From assembly GCA_002415135.1 (NCBI GenBank), contig DIBY01000016.1:1-64000 (forward strand): a stretch of 64,000 nucleotides of DNA, written 5' to 3'. This document shows, piece by piece, positions 26,518 through 34,517 of the stretch. Every line of letters begins with the position of its first letter. Positions within the stretch are counted from its first letter, which is position 1. Both the position numbers and the translations under genes were made by a program. The DNA is from Flavobacteriales bacterium UBA5040 (lineage in GTDB: Bacteria > Bacteroidota > Bacteroidia > Flavobacteriales > Weeksellaceae). The notes below the pieces were generated by a model, which saw only the letters and a program-made list of their open reading frames with translations, ran no database searches and had not been told where the DNA came from.

Positions 26518-26946
26518 ATGATGCTAACTTTATTACAAACTACTTCTTACAATGGAATGGATTCCGGAGATGCCGCAACTTATTTTGCGATCATGGGCGG
26601 AGCTCTAATTTTCTCTTTGATTTTCTATTTGTTATTTTCCTTCTGTGTTTACAAAATATTCCAAAAAGCAGGTAGAGAAGATGCTTGGGCAGCTTTTATT
26701 CCAATTTACAATACCATCGTAATGGTCGATATTATTAAAAAACCGATTTGGTGGTTTATCATGCTGCTGATTCCATTTGTCAATATTATATTTGGAATTA
26801 TGATGGCAGATCGATTAGCAAAGTTCTTCGGCAAAGACACGCTAATGACTGTTGTACTGGTATTATTTCCGTATATCGGTTTGCCTGTGCTTGCATTTGG
26901 TAATGCTGTTTATCACCCGGATGCTTTGCCCGATGATAGAAAATAA
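26518..26946 (+). CDS. DUF5684 integral membrane protein
   Basis: The 142-residue protein has about four membrane helices. It carries the family pattern CVYKIFQKAGREDAWAAFIPIYN, WWFIMLLIPFVN and FGKDTLMTVVLVLFPYIGLPVLAFG, followed by YHPDALPDD. DUF5684 proteins are related to the membrane part of some signal peptidase I-like proteins; no activity is known. The start at 26518 (MMLTLLQTTSYNG) is fixed by the promoter at 26492. Confidence 0.8.
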   Translation: MMLTLLQTTSYNGMDSGDAATYFAIMGGALIFSLIFYLLFSFCVYKIFQKAGREDAWAAFIPIYNTIVMVDIIKKPIWWFIMLLIPFVNIIFGIMMADRLAKFFGKDTLMTVVLVLFPYIGLPVLAFGNAVYHPDALPDDRK

Positions 26947-26957
26947 AATTAAATATT

Positions 26958-26985
26958 AAAACCGTCAGTGAGACGGTTTTTTTTT
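26958..26985 (+). terminator. Intrinsic terminator
   Basis: The perfect stem AAAACCGTC / GACGGTTTT has a five-base loop and nine or more Ts. Confidence 0.9.
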
Positions 26986-27036
26986 CAGTCTAAAAGTTTT
27001 ATTTTTACGTCAGTAAAATTTTGATTAAATTTAAGA

Positions 27037-27846
27037 ATGAAAAATCTAGTAGCACTTTCCCTATTTTTATCAATCTCAGTTGTAAGTTGTAAAAAAGAAA
27101 AAACCTTAAAAGATGATTCCACCATGATCAATACAGAGATCGTAGCGGAAACACAAAGCTTCCAAATCGATTCGGTTCGGGTAAAAGATTCCTTGAAAAT
27201 AGATAAAAATCTAACCTTAGGTTTTGAGTCAAAACTACTTGTATTTCCTAGTCTCAAAAATAAACAGCTTTTAGATTCCATCTATGCTCCAAAACAAATT
27301 CAATTAGCAGAATATTCCAAAGCAAATCTTAGTGAAGCGCTCACTAAAAAAAAGACAGAATATTATGAGGAGCAAAAAGTATCTTTAAAAGATTATACGC
27401 CTGAGTTCGCCCAAAACTGGTTTAACAACAGCGGCATGAAAGTGTTTTCAAAGGATAATGATTTCATGACTGTTCAATATACAGGCGATGGTTATACTGG
27501 CGGAGCACACGGCTACTACTATGAAAACTATAAAGTTTTTGATTTGAAAAATAAAAAATCCGTTCAATTATCTGATGTTGTTTCCAATACAGATTCTTCT
27601 TTATGGCAAAAAATTTTAATGGATAATTTTTTGAAAAATGATTCAGAGAAAGGACAGGCCGAAATGATTTTAGTCAAAGACATTCCACTGAATGATAATT
27701 TCTATTTCGACAAAGAGTTTCTTTATTTCCTTTACAATCAATATGAAATTACCGCTTATGCAGCTGGAACTGTTTTAATTAAAATTCCACTATCGGATAT
27801 TAAACCTTTGCTGACCGAAGAATTCATTCAGCGTCAAGGATTATAA
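27037..27846 (+). CDS. Lipoprotein with DUF4163/DUF3298 domains (RsiV-like)
   Basis: The 269-residue exported lipoprotein has signal MKNLVALSLFLSISVVSC (Cys18). A DUF4163 region covers about residues 80-160, and a DUF3298 region follows, with the recognisable YTGGAHGYYYENYKVFDLK and the final ITAYAAGTVLIKIPLSDIKPLL. Related domains occur in the lysozyme-binding anti-sigma factor RsiV and in PdaC deacetylase, but no transmembrane or catalytic part is present here. Function unknown, probably envelope-associated. Confidence 0.8.
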   Translation: MKNLVALSLFLSISVVSCKKEKTLKDDSTMINTEIVAETQSFQIDSVRVKDSLKIDKNLTLGFESKLLVFPSLKNKQLLDSIYAPKQIQLAEYSKANLSEALTKKKTEYYEEQKVSLKDYTPEFAQNWFNNSGMKVFSKDNDFMTVQYTGDGYTGGAHGYYYENYKVFDLKNKKSVQLSDVVSNTDSSLWQKILMDNFLKNDSEKGQAEMILVKDIPLNDNFYFDKEFLYFLYNQYEITAYAAGTVLIKIPLSDIKPLLTEEFIQRQGL

Positions 27847-27855
27847 TAATTTTAT

Positions 27856-27882
27856 AAAGCAGGCTTTTATCGCTTGCTTTTT
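27856..27882 (+). terminator. Intrinsic terminator overlapping the next promoter
   Basis: The stem AAAGCAGGC / GCTTGCTTT has a seven-base loop and Ts. The T-run runs directly into the TATTTTTG element of the lipid kinase gene. Confidence 0.75.
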
Positions 27883-27883
27883 C

Positions 27884-27891
27884 TATTTTTG
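27884..27891 (+). promoter_or_regulatory. -7 element TATTTTTG, possibly driving a leaderless mRNA
   Basis: It ends six bases before the ATG at 27898, so the predicted transcription start falls at or next to the start codon. Confidence 0.55.
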
Positions 27892-27897
27892 TACCCC

Positions 27898-28749
27898 ATG
27901 AAAAATGTCGCCTTTATCATCAATCCGTTTTCTGCGAAGAAAAATTATCAACCTTTTTTAGATACACTTCAAGAGCAAGTTGAGGATCCGAATTTCTACA
28001 TTTCTAAATCTTTAGCAGGAACTGAAAAATTCATCAAAGACCACTTTGATACCACCGATATTTTTGTAGCAGTCGGAGGAGATGGAACCATTTCATCTGT
28101 CGCAAAACAATTGATCAATACCGGAAAAATCCTGGCTATCTTTCCAGCTGGATCAGGAAATGGTTTTTCTAATGAGAATAATTTTAGCAAAAATTTAGAT
28201 GAACTTTTAGTAAAAATAAAAGCCAGTCAATTTCGTGAAATCGACACTTTCAAAGTGAACAATCTACTGTCGATCAATGTTTCAGGAACTGGTTTCGACG
28301 GAAAGGTAGTAAAGCAATTTGAAAAAACAAGCCGTGGATTTAAAAATTATATTAAAATATCCATCAAAACTTTCTTTAATTTTAATCCGATCCAAGTAAA
28401 ATTTAAAACCGAAGAATTTAAGAAACACGATGGTGAATATCTGATGCTGAATATTGCAAATACCCGTCAATTCGGCAATAACGCTTATATTGCTCCTCAC
28501 GCAAGCACGGTTGACGGTCTGGTAGAGATCGTTTTGGTTAAGAAATTTCCATTGTATTATGGAGCTTTATTTGCAGCAAGAATGTTTTCTAAAAACCTAA
28601 AAGAAGATCAATACATCACCTATCTTTCGGTTCCCGCAATCGAATTTACAGTGAATACGAACGATTGGCATTTGGATGGTGAATACAATGAAATAACCTC
28701 TCCTATTCAAATTAAAGTACTGCCAAAAAGTTTAAAGATTTTAATTTAG
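27898..28749 (+). CDS. YegS/DagK-type lipid kinase
   Basis: The 283-residue diacylglycerol kinase catalytic-domain protein has the nucleotide-binding motif VAVGGDGTISSVAKQL and FPAGSGNGFSNE, and the family C-terminal beta-sandwich (NIANTRQFGNNAYIAPHASTVDGL). It phosphorylates a membrane lipid such as diacylglycerol or a sphingoid base; the true substrate is unknown. The start is MKNVAFIINPFSAKK at 27898. Its stop overlaps the convergent photolyase stop by four bases. Confidence 0.88.
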   Translation: MKNVAFIINPFSAKKNYQPFLDTLQEQVEDPNFYISKSLAGTEKFIKDHFDTTDIFVAVGGDGTISSVAKQLINTGKILAIFPAGSGNGFSNENNFSKNLDELLVKIKASQFREIDTFKVNNLLSINVSGTGFDGKVVKQFEKTSRGFKNYIKISIKTFFNFNPIQVKFKTEEFKKHDGEYLMLNIANTRQFGNNAYIAPHASTVDGLVEIVLVKKFPLYYGALFAARMFSKNLKEDQYITYLSVPAIEFTVNTNDWHLDGEYNEITSPIQIKVLPKSLKILI

Positions 28750-30056
28750 GTCTGATCCTGCAATCCTTTTTTGTAGGTTTCCAAAGCTCTTAATCTCGCA
28801 AACTTATGCTCAACAATCGGTTCTGGATATTGTTTGGTTCCAAATTCTTTGACCCATTTTTTAATGTATTTAAAATCAGGGTCGAATTTCTTTTGTTGCT
28901 CTGCTGGATTAAATACTCTGAAATAAGGAGCCGAATCACAACCCGTACCTGCACTCCACTGCCAGTTTCCATTATTGGCAGATAAATCATAATCCATTAA
29001 TTTTTCCGCAAAATAAGCTTCACCAATCCTCCAATCCATCAACAGATGTTTGGTGAAAAAACTTGCGCAAACCATTCGAATACGATTGTGCATAAATCCG
29101 GTTTCATTCAATTCCCGCATTCCTGCATCTACAATCGGATAACCGGTTTTTCCTTCCTGCCATTTTGTTAAAAGCTCTTCGTCGTAAAGCCAGTCAATAT
29201 GATCATATTTCCGTTTAAACGATTCTGTAACCACTTTTGGATAATGAAATAAAATCTGCATAAAAAATTCCCGCCAGATCAACTCTTTCAAATAAGTTTC
29301 ATTAAGCTGACTTGCTTCTGCAGCGAGTTTACGCACACTGATCGTTCCAAATCGAAGATGAGCACTCATTTCAGAAGTTGGCGTAGTGGGAAAATTTCGC
29401 GTTTCGTGATAAGTCTTTAAAATATTGCGATTGATTTGCGGAATCTCAAATTGGTAAGAAGTTTCCTTAAATCCAATTTGATCTAAAGACAAATCCTGTT
29501 TTTCAACATCAACTAAATGATGGAGGAGTTTCTCACTGGCATAAAACTGCACTTTTTCAGCATTAAACTTAGTGAGCCATTGTTTTGAATACGGCGTGTA
29601 AATAGAATACGGCGTTCTGTCAGCTTTCAAAATATCATCTTTGTGAAAATGCACCTGATCTTTAAAAGAATGAAATTCAATATGCTTTTGATTTAAAAAC
29701 TCTTCTATTTCTAAATCTCTTCTAATGGCCGAAGGTTCATAATCTTCGTTACAGAACACTTTTTCAATCGTATATTTTTCCGAAAGTTCTTTAAAGACAG
29801 TTAGTGGTTTGCCATGAAGAATCTTGATCGACTTTCCTGATTTTTCTAAAAATTGATTTAAAATATTTAAGACCTGAACAATTAAATCAACTCGGCGATC
29901 TTCTTTGTTTTCTAATTTTGATAAAATTTCGGTATCAAAAATAAAAACAGGCAAAACCTTTTCAGAAGATTCTAAAGCTTTAAAAAGTCCATGATTATCG
30001 GCTAAACGCAAATCGCGCCGAAACCAAAAAACTGATATTTTATCAGGCATTTGCAA
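28746..30056 (-). CDS. phrB: Deoxyribodipyrimidine photo-lyase
   Basis: The 436-residue class I photolyase/cryptochrome has an N-terminal antenna domain (VFWFRRDLRLADNHGL) and a C-terminal FAD domain (WREFFMQILFHYP, PIVDAGMRELNETGFMHNRIRMVCASFFTKHLL, YDLSANNGNWQWSAGTGCD). It repairs cyclobutane pyrimidine dimers using blue light. It is the last gene of an eight-gene leftward operon and overlaps the preceding MarR gene by 14 bases. Its start could be 30056 or the ATG at 30050. Confidence 0.93.
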   Translation of the reverse strand: MQMPDKISVFWFRRDLRLADNHGLFKALESSEKVLPVFIFDTEILSKLENKEDRRVDLIVQVLNILNQFLEKSGKSIKILHGKPLTVFKELSEKYTIEKVFCNEDYEPSAIRRDLEIEEFLNQKHIEFHSFKDQVHFHKDDILKADRTPYSIYTPYSKQWLTKFNAEKVQFYASEKLLHHLVDVEKQDLSLDQIGFKETSYQFEIPQINRNILKTYHETRNFPTTPTSEMSAHLRFGTISVRKLAAEASQLNETYLKELIWREFFMQILFHYPKVVTESFKRKYDHIDWLYDEELLTKWQEGKTGYPIVDAGMRELNETGFMHNRIRMVCASFFTKHLLMDWRIGEAYFAEKLMDYDLSANNGNWQWSAGTGCDSAPYFRVFNPAEQQKKFDPDFKYIKKWVKEFGTKQYPEPIVEHKFARLRALETYKKGLQDQT

Positions 30057-30693
30057 CCATTTTCAACAGATTTGTTGGCTCTTCATCACGCAAATTGGTA
30101 TAAATGGTATGATGGAACGTGTTGAGTTTTTTCAGAGAAATCAACAAGTGCTCCTTTTCATTTTCATTTAGTTTACCACACATAATTTTCGAAACCATGG
30201 TGATGTCTTTCATCGATTCCGTGAATACTTTTTTCCCTTTTTCTGTAACAGAAATTCGGGTACTTCTCTTATCGTCTTTGTCAGGCGTTTCTTCAAATAG
30301 TCCATTTCGAACCAGTCGTTTGATGATCTCGATTCCAGACTGCTTTTCGTGGGCGTTTTTCTCGATGAGTTGCATTTTGGTTAAAGATGGATAGTCCATC
30401 AACCTGAAAAGATAAGTAAAATCTTCATTGACCAAATCGCGATGATTTTCCAAAGATTTTTTAATTAAATGTTTAGAATATCTGCCCAACATAATCACTT
30501 GTTTTGCGATTTCATTTTCAAGATCATTTACTTCTAACTCAAATTTATCCGATAAGTTTCTGGGCGTTTCTTTTTCGTAAGCCTTTTGATTCAGATACAA
30601 TCTAAAATCCTCTAAACTTGTTTGAGTACTCGGTTGAATTTTTTGAAACGTATCTAATTCTGTTAAGATATCTATGATTAAATTTAATTCCAT
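30043..30693 (-). CDS. MarR-family transcriptional regulator
   Basis: The 216-residue protein has a winged-helix domain in the middle: helix-turn-helix around YPSLTKMQLIEKNAHEKQSGIEIIKRLVRNGLFEE and a wing DKDDKRSTRISVTEKGKKVF. The N-terminal about 70 residues are an extension beyond typical MarR. It lies between an SDR gene and the photolyase in the same operon, so it may tune this operon or the divergent carotenoid genes. Ligand unknown. Confidence 0.85.
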   Translation of the reverse strand: MELNLIIDILTELDTFQKIQPSTQTSLEDFRLYLNQKAYEKETPRNLSDKFELEVNDLENEIAKQVIMLGRYSKHLIKKSLENHRDLVNEDFTYLFRLMDYPSLTKMQLIEKNAHEKQSGIEIIKRLVRNGLFEETPDKDDKRSTRISVTEKGKKVFTESMKDITMVSKIMCGKLNENEKEHLLISLKKLNTFHHTIYTNLRDEEPTNLLKMVANA

Positions 30694-30705
30694 GATTGGA
30701 TATTT

Positions 30706-31401
30706 TTAAAGTTTTATATTTCCTAAGCCACCGTCAAGGCCGATTATTTGCCCTGTCATCCAGGAGCTTTTTTCTGATAAAAGAAACGCTACCAATTGCG
30801 CGCTGTCTTGTGGTGTACCAATTCTTTGCAATGGATGTCTTTTCGCAGAAGCCGCTCTCTTTTCTTCTGTTGATAGCAATTGAGCTGCGAGCGAAGTATC
30901 TGAAAGCGATGGCGCAATTACATTAACGCGGATATTTGCCGCTGCCAGTTCAGCCGCCAGACTTTTGGCAAAACCTTCAATAGCTCCTTTACTCGCTGCA
31001 ATAGAGGTGTGAAATGGCATTCCTACTTTTGCTGCAACCGTTGAGAATAAAACGACACTCGCTGATTTAGATTTTTTCAAAGCCGGCAAACATTTCTGAA
31101 TGATCCTCACCGCTCCCATAAAATTTTGATTAAAATCTGCTAAGAAATCTTCTTCTGTTAAGCGATTAAAAGGTCTCAAATTAATGGAACCTGGACAAAA
31201 TACAATTCCGTGCAATTCATCGGGCAAAGATATCTCATTAAGGTCATCTTTAGCAACATCCAATTCAAAAAATTGAGTATTTAGCTCGTCTAATTCCGGA
31301 GTTGTATTTCTAGAAATCGTATACAGATTTTCATTTCGTAAAAGTCGTGCAGTCTCCAGTCCAATACCTTTTCCTGCGCCAACTATCAATATGTTATTCA
31401 T
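30706..31401 (-). CDS. SDR-family protein lacking the catalytic Tyr
   Basis: The 231-residue Rossmann-fold protein has the dinucleotide motif VGAGKGIG (residues 7-14) and Ser120. The YxxxK pair reads IAASK (Ile134, Lys138), so the usual catalytic Tyr is missing. This suggests a non-reductase role, or chemistry not needing Tyr. The C-terminal DGGLGNIKL is intact. Its start overlaps the DUF2256 stop by eight bases, and MarR follows 12 bases downstream. Confidence 0.85.
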   Translation of the reverse strand: MNNILIVGAGKGIGLETARLLRNENLYTISRNTTPELDELNTQFFELDVAKDDLNEISLPDELHGIVFCPGSINLRPFNRLTEEDFLADFNQNFMGAVRIIQKCLPALKKSKSASVVLFSTVAAKVGMPFHTSIAASKGAIEGFAKSLAAELAAANIRVNVIAPSLSDTSLAAQLLSTEEKRAASAKRHPLQRIGTPQDSAQLVAFLLSEKSSWMTGQIIGLDGGLGNIKL

Positions 31402-31546
31402 GTTTTTTATTTTTTATCTTCTTACATTTCTCACTACAGTACTTTACTGCTTCCCAATCTTTTTCCCATTTTTTCCGCCAGGAAAAAGGTCTTTCGCAAG
31501 TCAAACAAATCTTCGTTGGAAGATGTTCTTTTTTTATATTTTTCAA
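31394..31546 (-). CDS. DUF2256 small Cys-rich (zinc-ribbon-like) protein
   Basis: This 50-residue basic protein starts [20 protein letters not shown], continues [17 protein letters not shown] and ends [13 protein letters not shown]. Four Cys (14, 17, 37, 41) form C-x2-C ... C-x3-C. This is the DUF2256 family, often found beside photolyase/cryptochrome genes. The start is TTG at 31546, six bases after the flavin reductase stop; no ATG is available. It overlaps the SDR start by eight bases. Confidence 0.88.
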   Translation of the reverse strand: MKNIKKEHLPTKICLTCERPFSWRKKWEKDWEAVKYCSEKCKKIKNKKHE

Positions 31547-31552
31547 AACTTT

Positions 31553-32173
31553 TTAAGGTTTTGCATAAGGCAATTGACTTAAAAAATCACTGGTATAATA
31601 AGCATCTAAACCACCGCTGAGCAGCAAATCAAATGGTTTCACCAGACCATCCTCCGCCAATCTATTTTTGGGAATATGAATTCGCTCAATACTTCCAATC
31701 ACCATTTTGGTATTATTAATTTCAATATCTACGATTTGCTGGAATTTCATTTCAATTTTAATTTCTGCTTCTTTTACGAACGGAGAAAAACAATGTTCTG
31801 AATATTGCGGTTTTAAACCTGTGGCTTCAAATTCAGATTGATCTTTCGGATATCTTGCTGAAGTCTGATGCGCTTCTTTCATCCATTTTTTATCCAAATA
31901 ATTAAGCGTGTAACTTCCAGTTTGTTTGATATTTTCTAAAGTATCACGCTCCACAGAATGCGGTCTGGAGATAAATCCAAATAATGGAGGATGCGCTCCC
32001 AAATGAATTAACGAATTAAAGATCGCAACGTTTTCCTGACCATCTTTCGATTTTGTCCCAATCAAAGCAACCTGCCGAATTCCAGCTAAAGAATTGATCA
32101 ATTTGGTGCAAAACAATTTCTCGCTTTCCAAAATATTTTCTTGACTGAGATTTAAAATTTCTTCCTGTTGCAT
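31553..32173 (-). CDS. Flavin reductase-like FMN-binding protein
   Basis: The 206-residue split-barrel flavoprotein contains ALIGTKSKDGQENVAIFNS, HPPLFGFISRPHSVERDTLENI and SYTLNYL, followed by EIKIEMKFQQIVDIEINNT. It would bind FMN and may supply or use reduced flavin; a link with the FAD-dependent photolyase is possible. I place the start at the ATG at 32173 (MQQEEILNLSQENILE), one base past the DUF2805 stop, rather than in the overlapping upstream frame. Confidence 0.85.
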   Translation of the reverse strand: MQQEEILNLSQENILESEKLFCTKLINSLAGIRQVALIGTKSKDGQENVAIFNSLIHLGAHPPLFGFISRPHSVERDTLENIKQTGSYTLNYLDKKWMKEAHQTSARYPKDQSEFEATGLKPQYSEHCFSPFVKEAEIKIEMKFQQIVDIEINNTKMVIGSIERIHIPKNRLAEDGLVKPFDLLLSGGLDAYYTSDFLSQLPYAKP

Positions 32174-32174
32174 T

Positions 32175-32450
32175 TTATCTTTTGCTAATTTTATTTCCGG
32201 AAATCGTTCTTTGTCGCGTACATTTAAACCGATCAATCTCACTATTTCTTTTGAACAAATGCTTTTGACTTACTCCCGAATTAACGCGTGCCCGCCATAA
32301 ATTAAATGAACTTCTTTTCAGTTCTTTTCTCATCAACGCAATCACGTTCTTTTCTGCCAACGCGAACTGGTAAGTAATCGCTTCAAAAGGCGTTCGGTCT
32401 TCCCAAGCCATTTCGATGATCCTATCGATTTGTACTTCTGTAAAACTCAC
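32175..32450 (-). CDS. DUF2805 / TIGR03643-type small protein
   Basis: The 91-residue protein has the family core DRIIEMAWEDRTPFEAI, FALAEKNVIALMRKELK and SSFNLWRARVNSG. The family is mostly 70-80 residues; here a basic tail (about 20 residues, NSEIDRFKCTRQRTI and more) is appended, possibly because the original stop was lost. DUF2805 genes commonly sit with photolyase, DUF2256 and SDR genes. Biochemical role unknown. It sits two bases after the ABC1 kinase gene. Confidence 0.82.
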   Translation of the reverse strand: MSFTEVQIDRIIEMAWEDRTPFEAITYQFALAEKNVIALMRKELKRSSFNLWRARVNSGVSQKHLFKRNSEIDRFKCTRQRTISGNKISKR

Positions 32451-32452
32451 TT

Positions 32453-33766
32453 TTATTGAAAGTTTTTATAATTATTAATAATGATATTCTCAGATTGAAG
32501 ATCGTGCATCAAATTGTACAAACCAAAAAATGTTCGGTTCATATAAATAAAATGTCTAGATCCACGATTGGCATTTCTACCTTTCATCTGAGTGTTCTTA
32601 GCATATTTCTGTCCGAGATCTGCAATCGCTTCGAAAAATTTACCGTCAGAGAAATCGAAGTTTTCTTCCTGAAATGGAGTCGTAAATAAATACAGCAATT
32701 CATAAAATATTTCCGTAAAAAATTGCTTCTCATCTTCAGAATCATCTAATCTGATGATCTCTAATTCCAACAATTTGGCATCCAGAAATTCTTTGTTATC
32801 TAAGTTTTCACGAACCGACAATTCAAAATATGGGATATAAAAATCTTCTGGAATGCTTTTCATGCAACCAAAATCAATGGCAATTAAAGTTCCCTCTTCA
32901 GAAACTAAAAAATTCCCCGGATGCGGATCAGCGTGCACTTTGCGCAACTTATGAATTTGGAACATGTAAAAATCCCATAAAGCCTGACCAACCTGATTCG
33001 CTAAATACGGGTTTTTATTTTCCGCACAGAAAGTAGATAAATGTTTGCCATGCATCCAGTCCATCGTAATAATTCTGTCATTCGAAAATTCTGGATAGTA
33101 GTTTGGGAAAGCGAGATTAGGCAAGTTTTCACAACTTTGTCTGATTTCTAAACTTTGGGTAATCTCTAAATTATAATCGGTTTCCTCCAATAATTTATCT
33201 TCAACTTCTTTGAAATATTGATCAGAGTTTTTCCCTTTAATATTAAACATCTTCATCGCAATAGGTTTCACCATCGCTAAATCAGACGAAATAGAATCTG
33301 AAACTCCAGGATACTGAATCTTTACCGCCAGTTCTTTGCCATCTTTCATGGCTTTATGAACTTGTCCAATACTCGCAGCGTTGGTAGAATCAGGTTCGAA
33401 ATGATCAAATAATTCGCTGGGTCTTTTGCCAAAATAATTTTTGAAAATCTTGGTTACCAAAGGCGCAGACAAAGGCGGAACCTGGAACTGAGATAAAGAA
33501 AATTTCTCTACATAAGCAGCTGGCAAAATATTCTTCTCCATGCTCAACATTTGAGCAACTTTTAGAGCGCTTCCTTTTAATTCTTTTAATCCGTCATAAA
33601 TATCTGTTGCATTATTATTATTCAGGTTTACCTTGGCTTCCTCTTCGCTTTTCGTGATTTTTTCGCCGTAATATTTTAAGTAATTCACGCCAACTTTCGC
33701 TCCGGTAGAAATTAATTTACTGGCTCGTTGAATTTTACTCGTAGGTATTTTATCTAATGTTTTCAT
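32453..33766 (-). CDS. ABC1/AarF (UbiB-like) atypical kinase
   Basis: The 437-residue protein has the ABC1 family motifs: KxGQ-like GSALKVAQMLSMEKNILP, ASIGQVHKAMKDGKELAVKIQYPGV (nucleotide Lys), the catalytic loop VHADPHPGNFLV and the metal motif AIDFGCMK. Members affect isoprenoid quinone or lipid metabolism; in plants, related kinases act on prenylquinones and photoprotection. Its place beside carotenoid genes fits an isoprenoid or light-stress role. Its start overlaps the TetR-like stop by one base. Confidence 0.9.
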   Translation of the reverse strand: MKTLDKIPTSKIQRASKLISTGAKVGVNYLKYYGEKITKSEEEAKVNLNNNNATDIYDGLKELKGSALKVAQMLSMEKNILPAAYVEKFSLSQFQVPPLSAPLVTKIFKNYFGKRPSELFDHFEPDSTNAASIGQVHKAMKDGKELAVKIQYPGVSDSISSDLAMVKPIAMKMFNIKGKNSDQYFKEVEDKLLEETDYNLEITQSLEIRQSCENLPNLAFPNYYPEFSNDRIITMDWMHGKHLSTFCAENKNPYLANQVGQALWDFYMFQIHKLRKVHADPHPGNFLVSEEGTLIAIDFGCMKSIPEDFYIPYFELSVRENLDNKEFLDAKLLELEIIRLDDSEDEKQFFTEIFYELLYLFTTPFQEENFDFSDGKFFEAIADLGQKYAKNTQMKGRNANRGSRHFIYMNRTFFGLYNLMHDLQSENIIINNYKNFQ

Positions 33767-34431
33767 TATTTGCTTTTTGCTTCTTTAAAAAGAAATTTTC
33801 CTAAATCGATTAACTTCTTCAACGGTTTGACCTCAAATAGTTCAAAACTCGTATCAACGGATTTCTCAATAAATATATCGGTTTTTTCAAAGTTGGGACT
33901 GGTATCTTCAATCCAGAATTTTAAGGTTGCCATAAAATGACCCCAATATAATTCTTCAATGCCTTTATTTTTGAAGCGTTCCATTTTCTCCATTCGGTCA
34001 TTAACATTGTCCATTAGTGGCTCAGAAATATTTAGTGACCTAATAAAACGCTGAAACTCTCTTTTCAAAGACCACAATTTTTTTAAGTTTTCCAAATTGT
34101 TTTTGTCTTGCCCAATCAGGTAGATCACCAAACTTCTATTTAAAGTAAGTTGCTCGAAAAAAGTATAATAAAAAGAAAGCAATTTGTTTTTAGCATGGTC
34201 CATATAATAGGAATCTTCTGCCGTGATCAACATGATACTTTGATCCATGAAAAATCTAAGGTAATCTGCTTCTAATTGTTCAAAATTGGCATAGAAAGAA
34301 TAAAATTCTGATTCAGTTAAATCATGGTCGTCGCAGAAAGTAAATACATTGAGTGGCTTCTTATTATTTCTAAGAACATACTTTGAATAAAGATCTAATA
34401 TTTTTTCCTGAGTTAATTCTGTATTTTTCAT
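33766..34431 (-). CDS. TetR-family-like regulator, first gene of the photolyase operon
   Basis: The 221-residue all-alpha protein has an N-terminal region MKNTELTQEKILDLYSKYV (helix 1) and TFCDDHDLTESEFYSFYANFE in place of the helix-turn-helix, and a long C-terminal ligand domain. The fold resembles TetR but the DNA-binding helix is atypical, so DNA binding is not certain. The ATG at 34431 is chosen because a minus-strand promoter at 34460-34453 rules out the longer frame. It is divergent from crtI. Confidence 0.72.
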   Translation of the reverse strand: MKNTELTQEKILDLYSKYVLRNNKKPLNVFTFCDDHDLTESEFYSFYANFEQLEADYLRFFMDQSIMLITAEDSYYMDHAKNKLLSFYYTFFEQLTLNRSLVIYLIGQDKNNLENLKKLWSLKREFQRFIRSLNISEPLMDNVNDRMEKMERFKNKGIEELYWGHFMATLKFWIEDTSPNFEKTDIFIEKSVDTSFELFEVKPLKKLIDLGKFLFKEAKSK

Positions 34432-34452
34432 ATCTTGGTTTAAATTAAAGTA

Positions 34453-34501
34453 CAAATTTAGTAAAAATATTTTCTATTTTCAAAATAAAAGTGTATTTTT
34501 G
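34453..34501. promoter_or_regulatory. Divergent promoters of the photolyase and carotenoid operons
   Basis: The minus strand has TAAATTTG (34460-34453) with TTG (34483-34481) 20 bases upstream. The plus strand has TATTTTTG (34494-34501) before crtI. Between them TATTTT and AAAATA form an inverted repeat that could be an operator, perhaps for the TetR- or MarR-like proteins of the operon. Confidence 0.65.
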
Positions 34502-34517
34502 TTCCATTATTTAAAAC

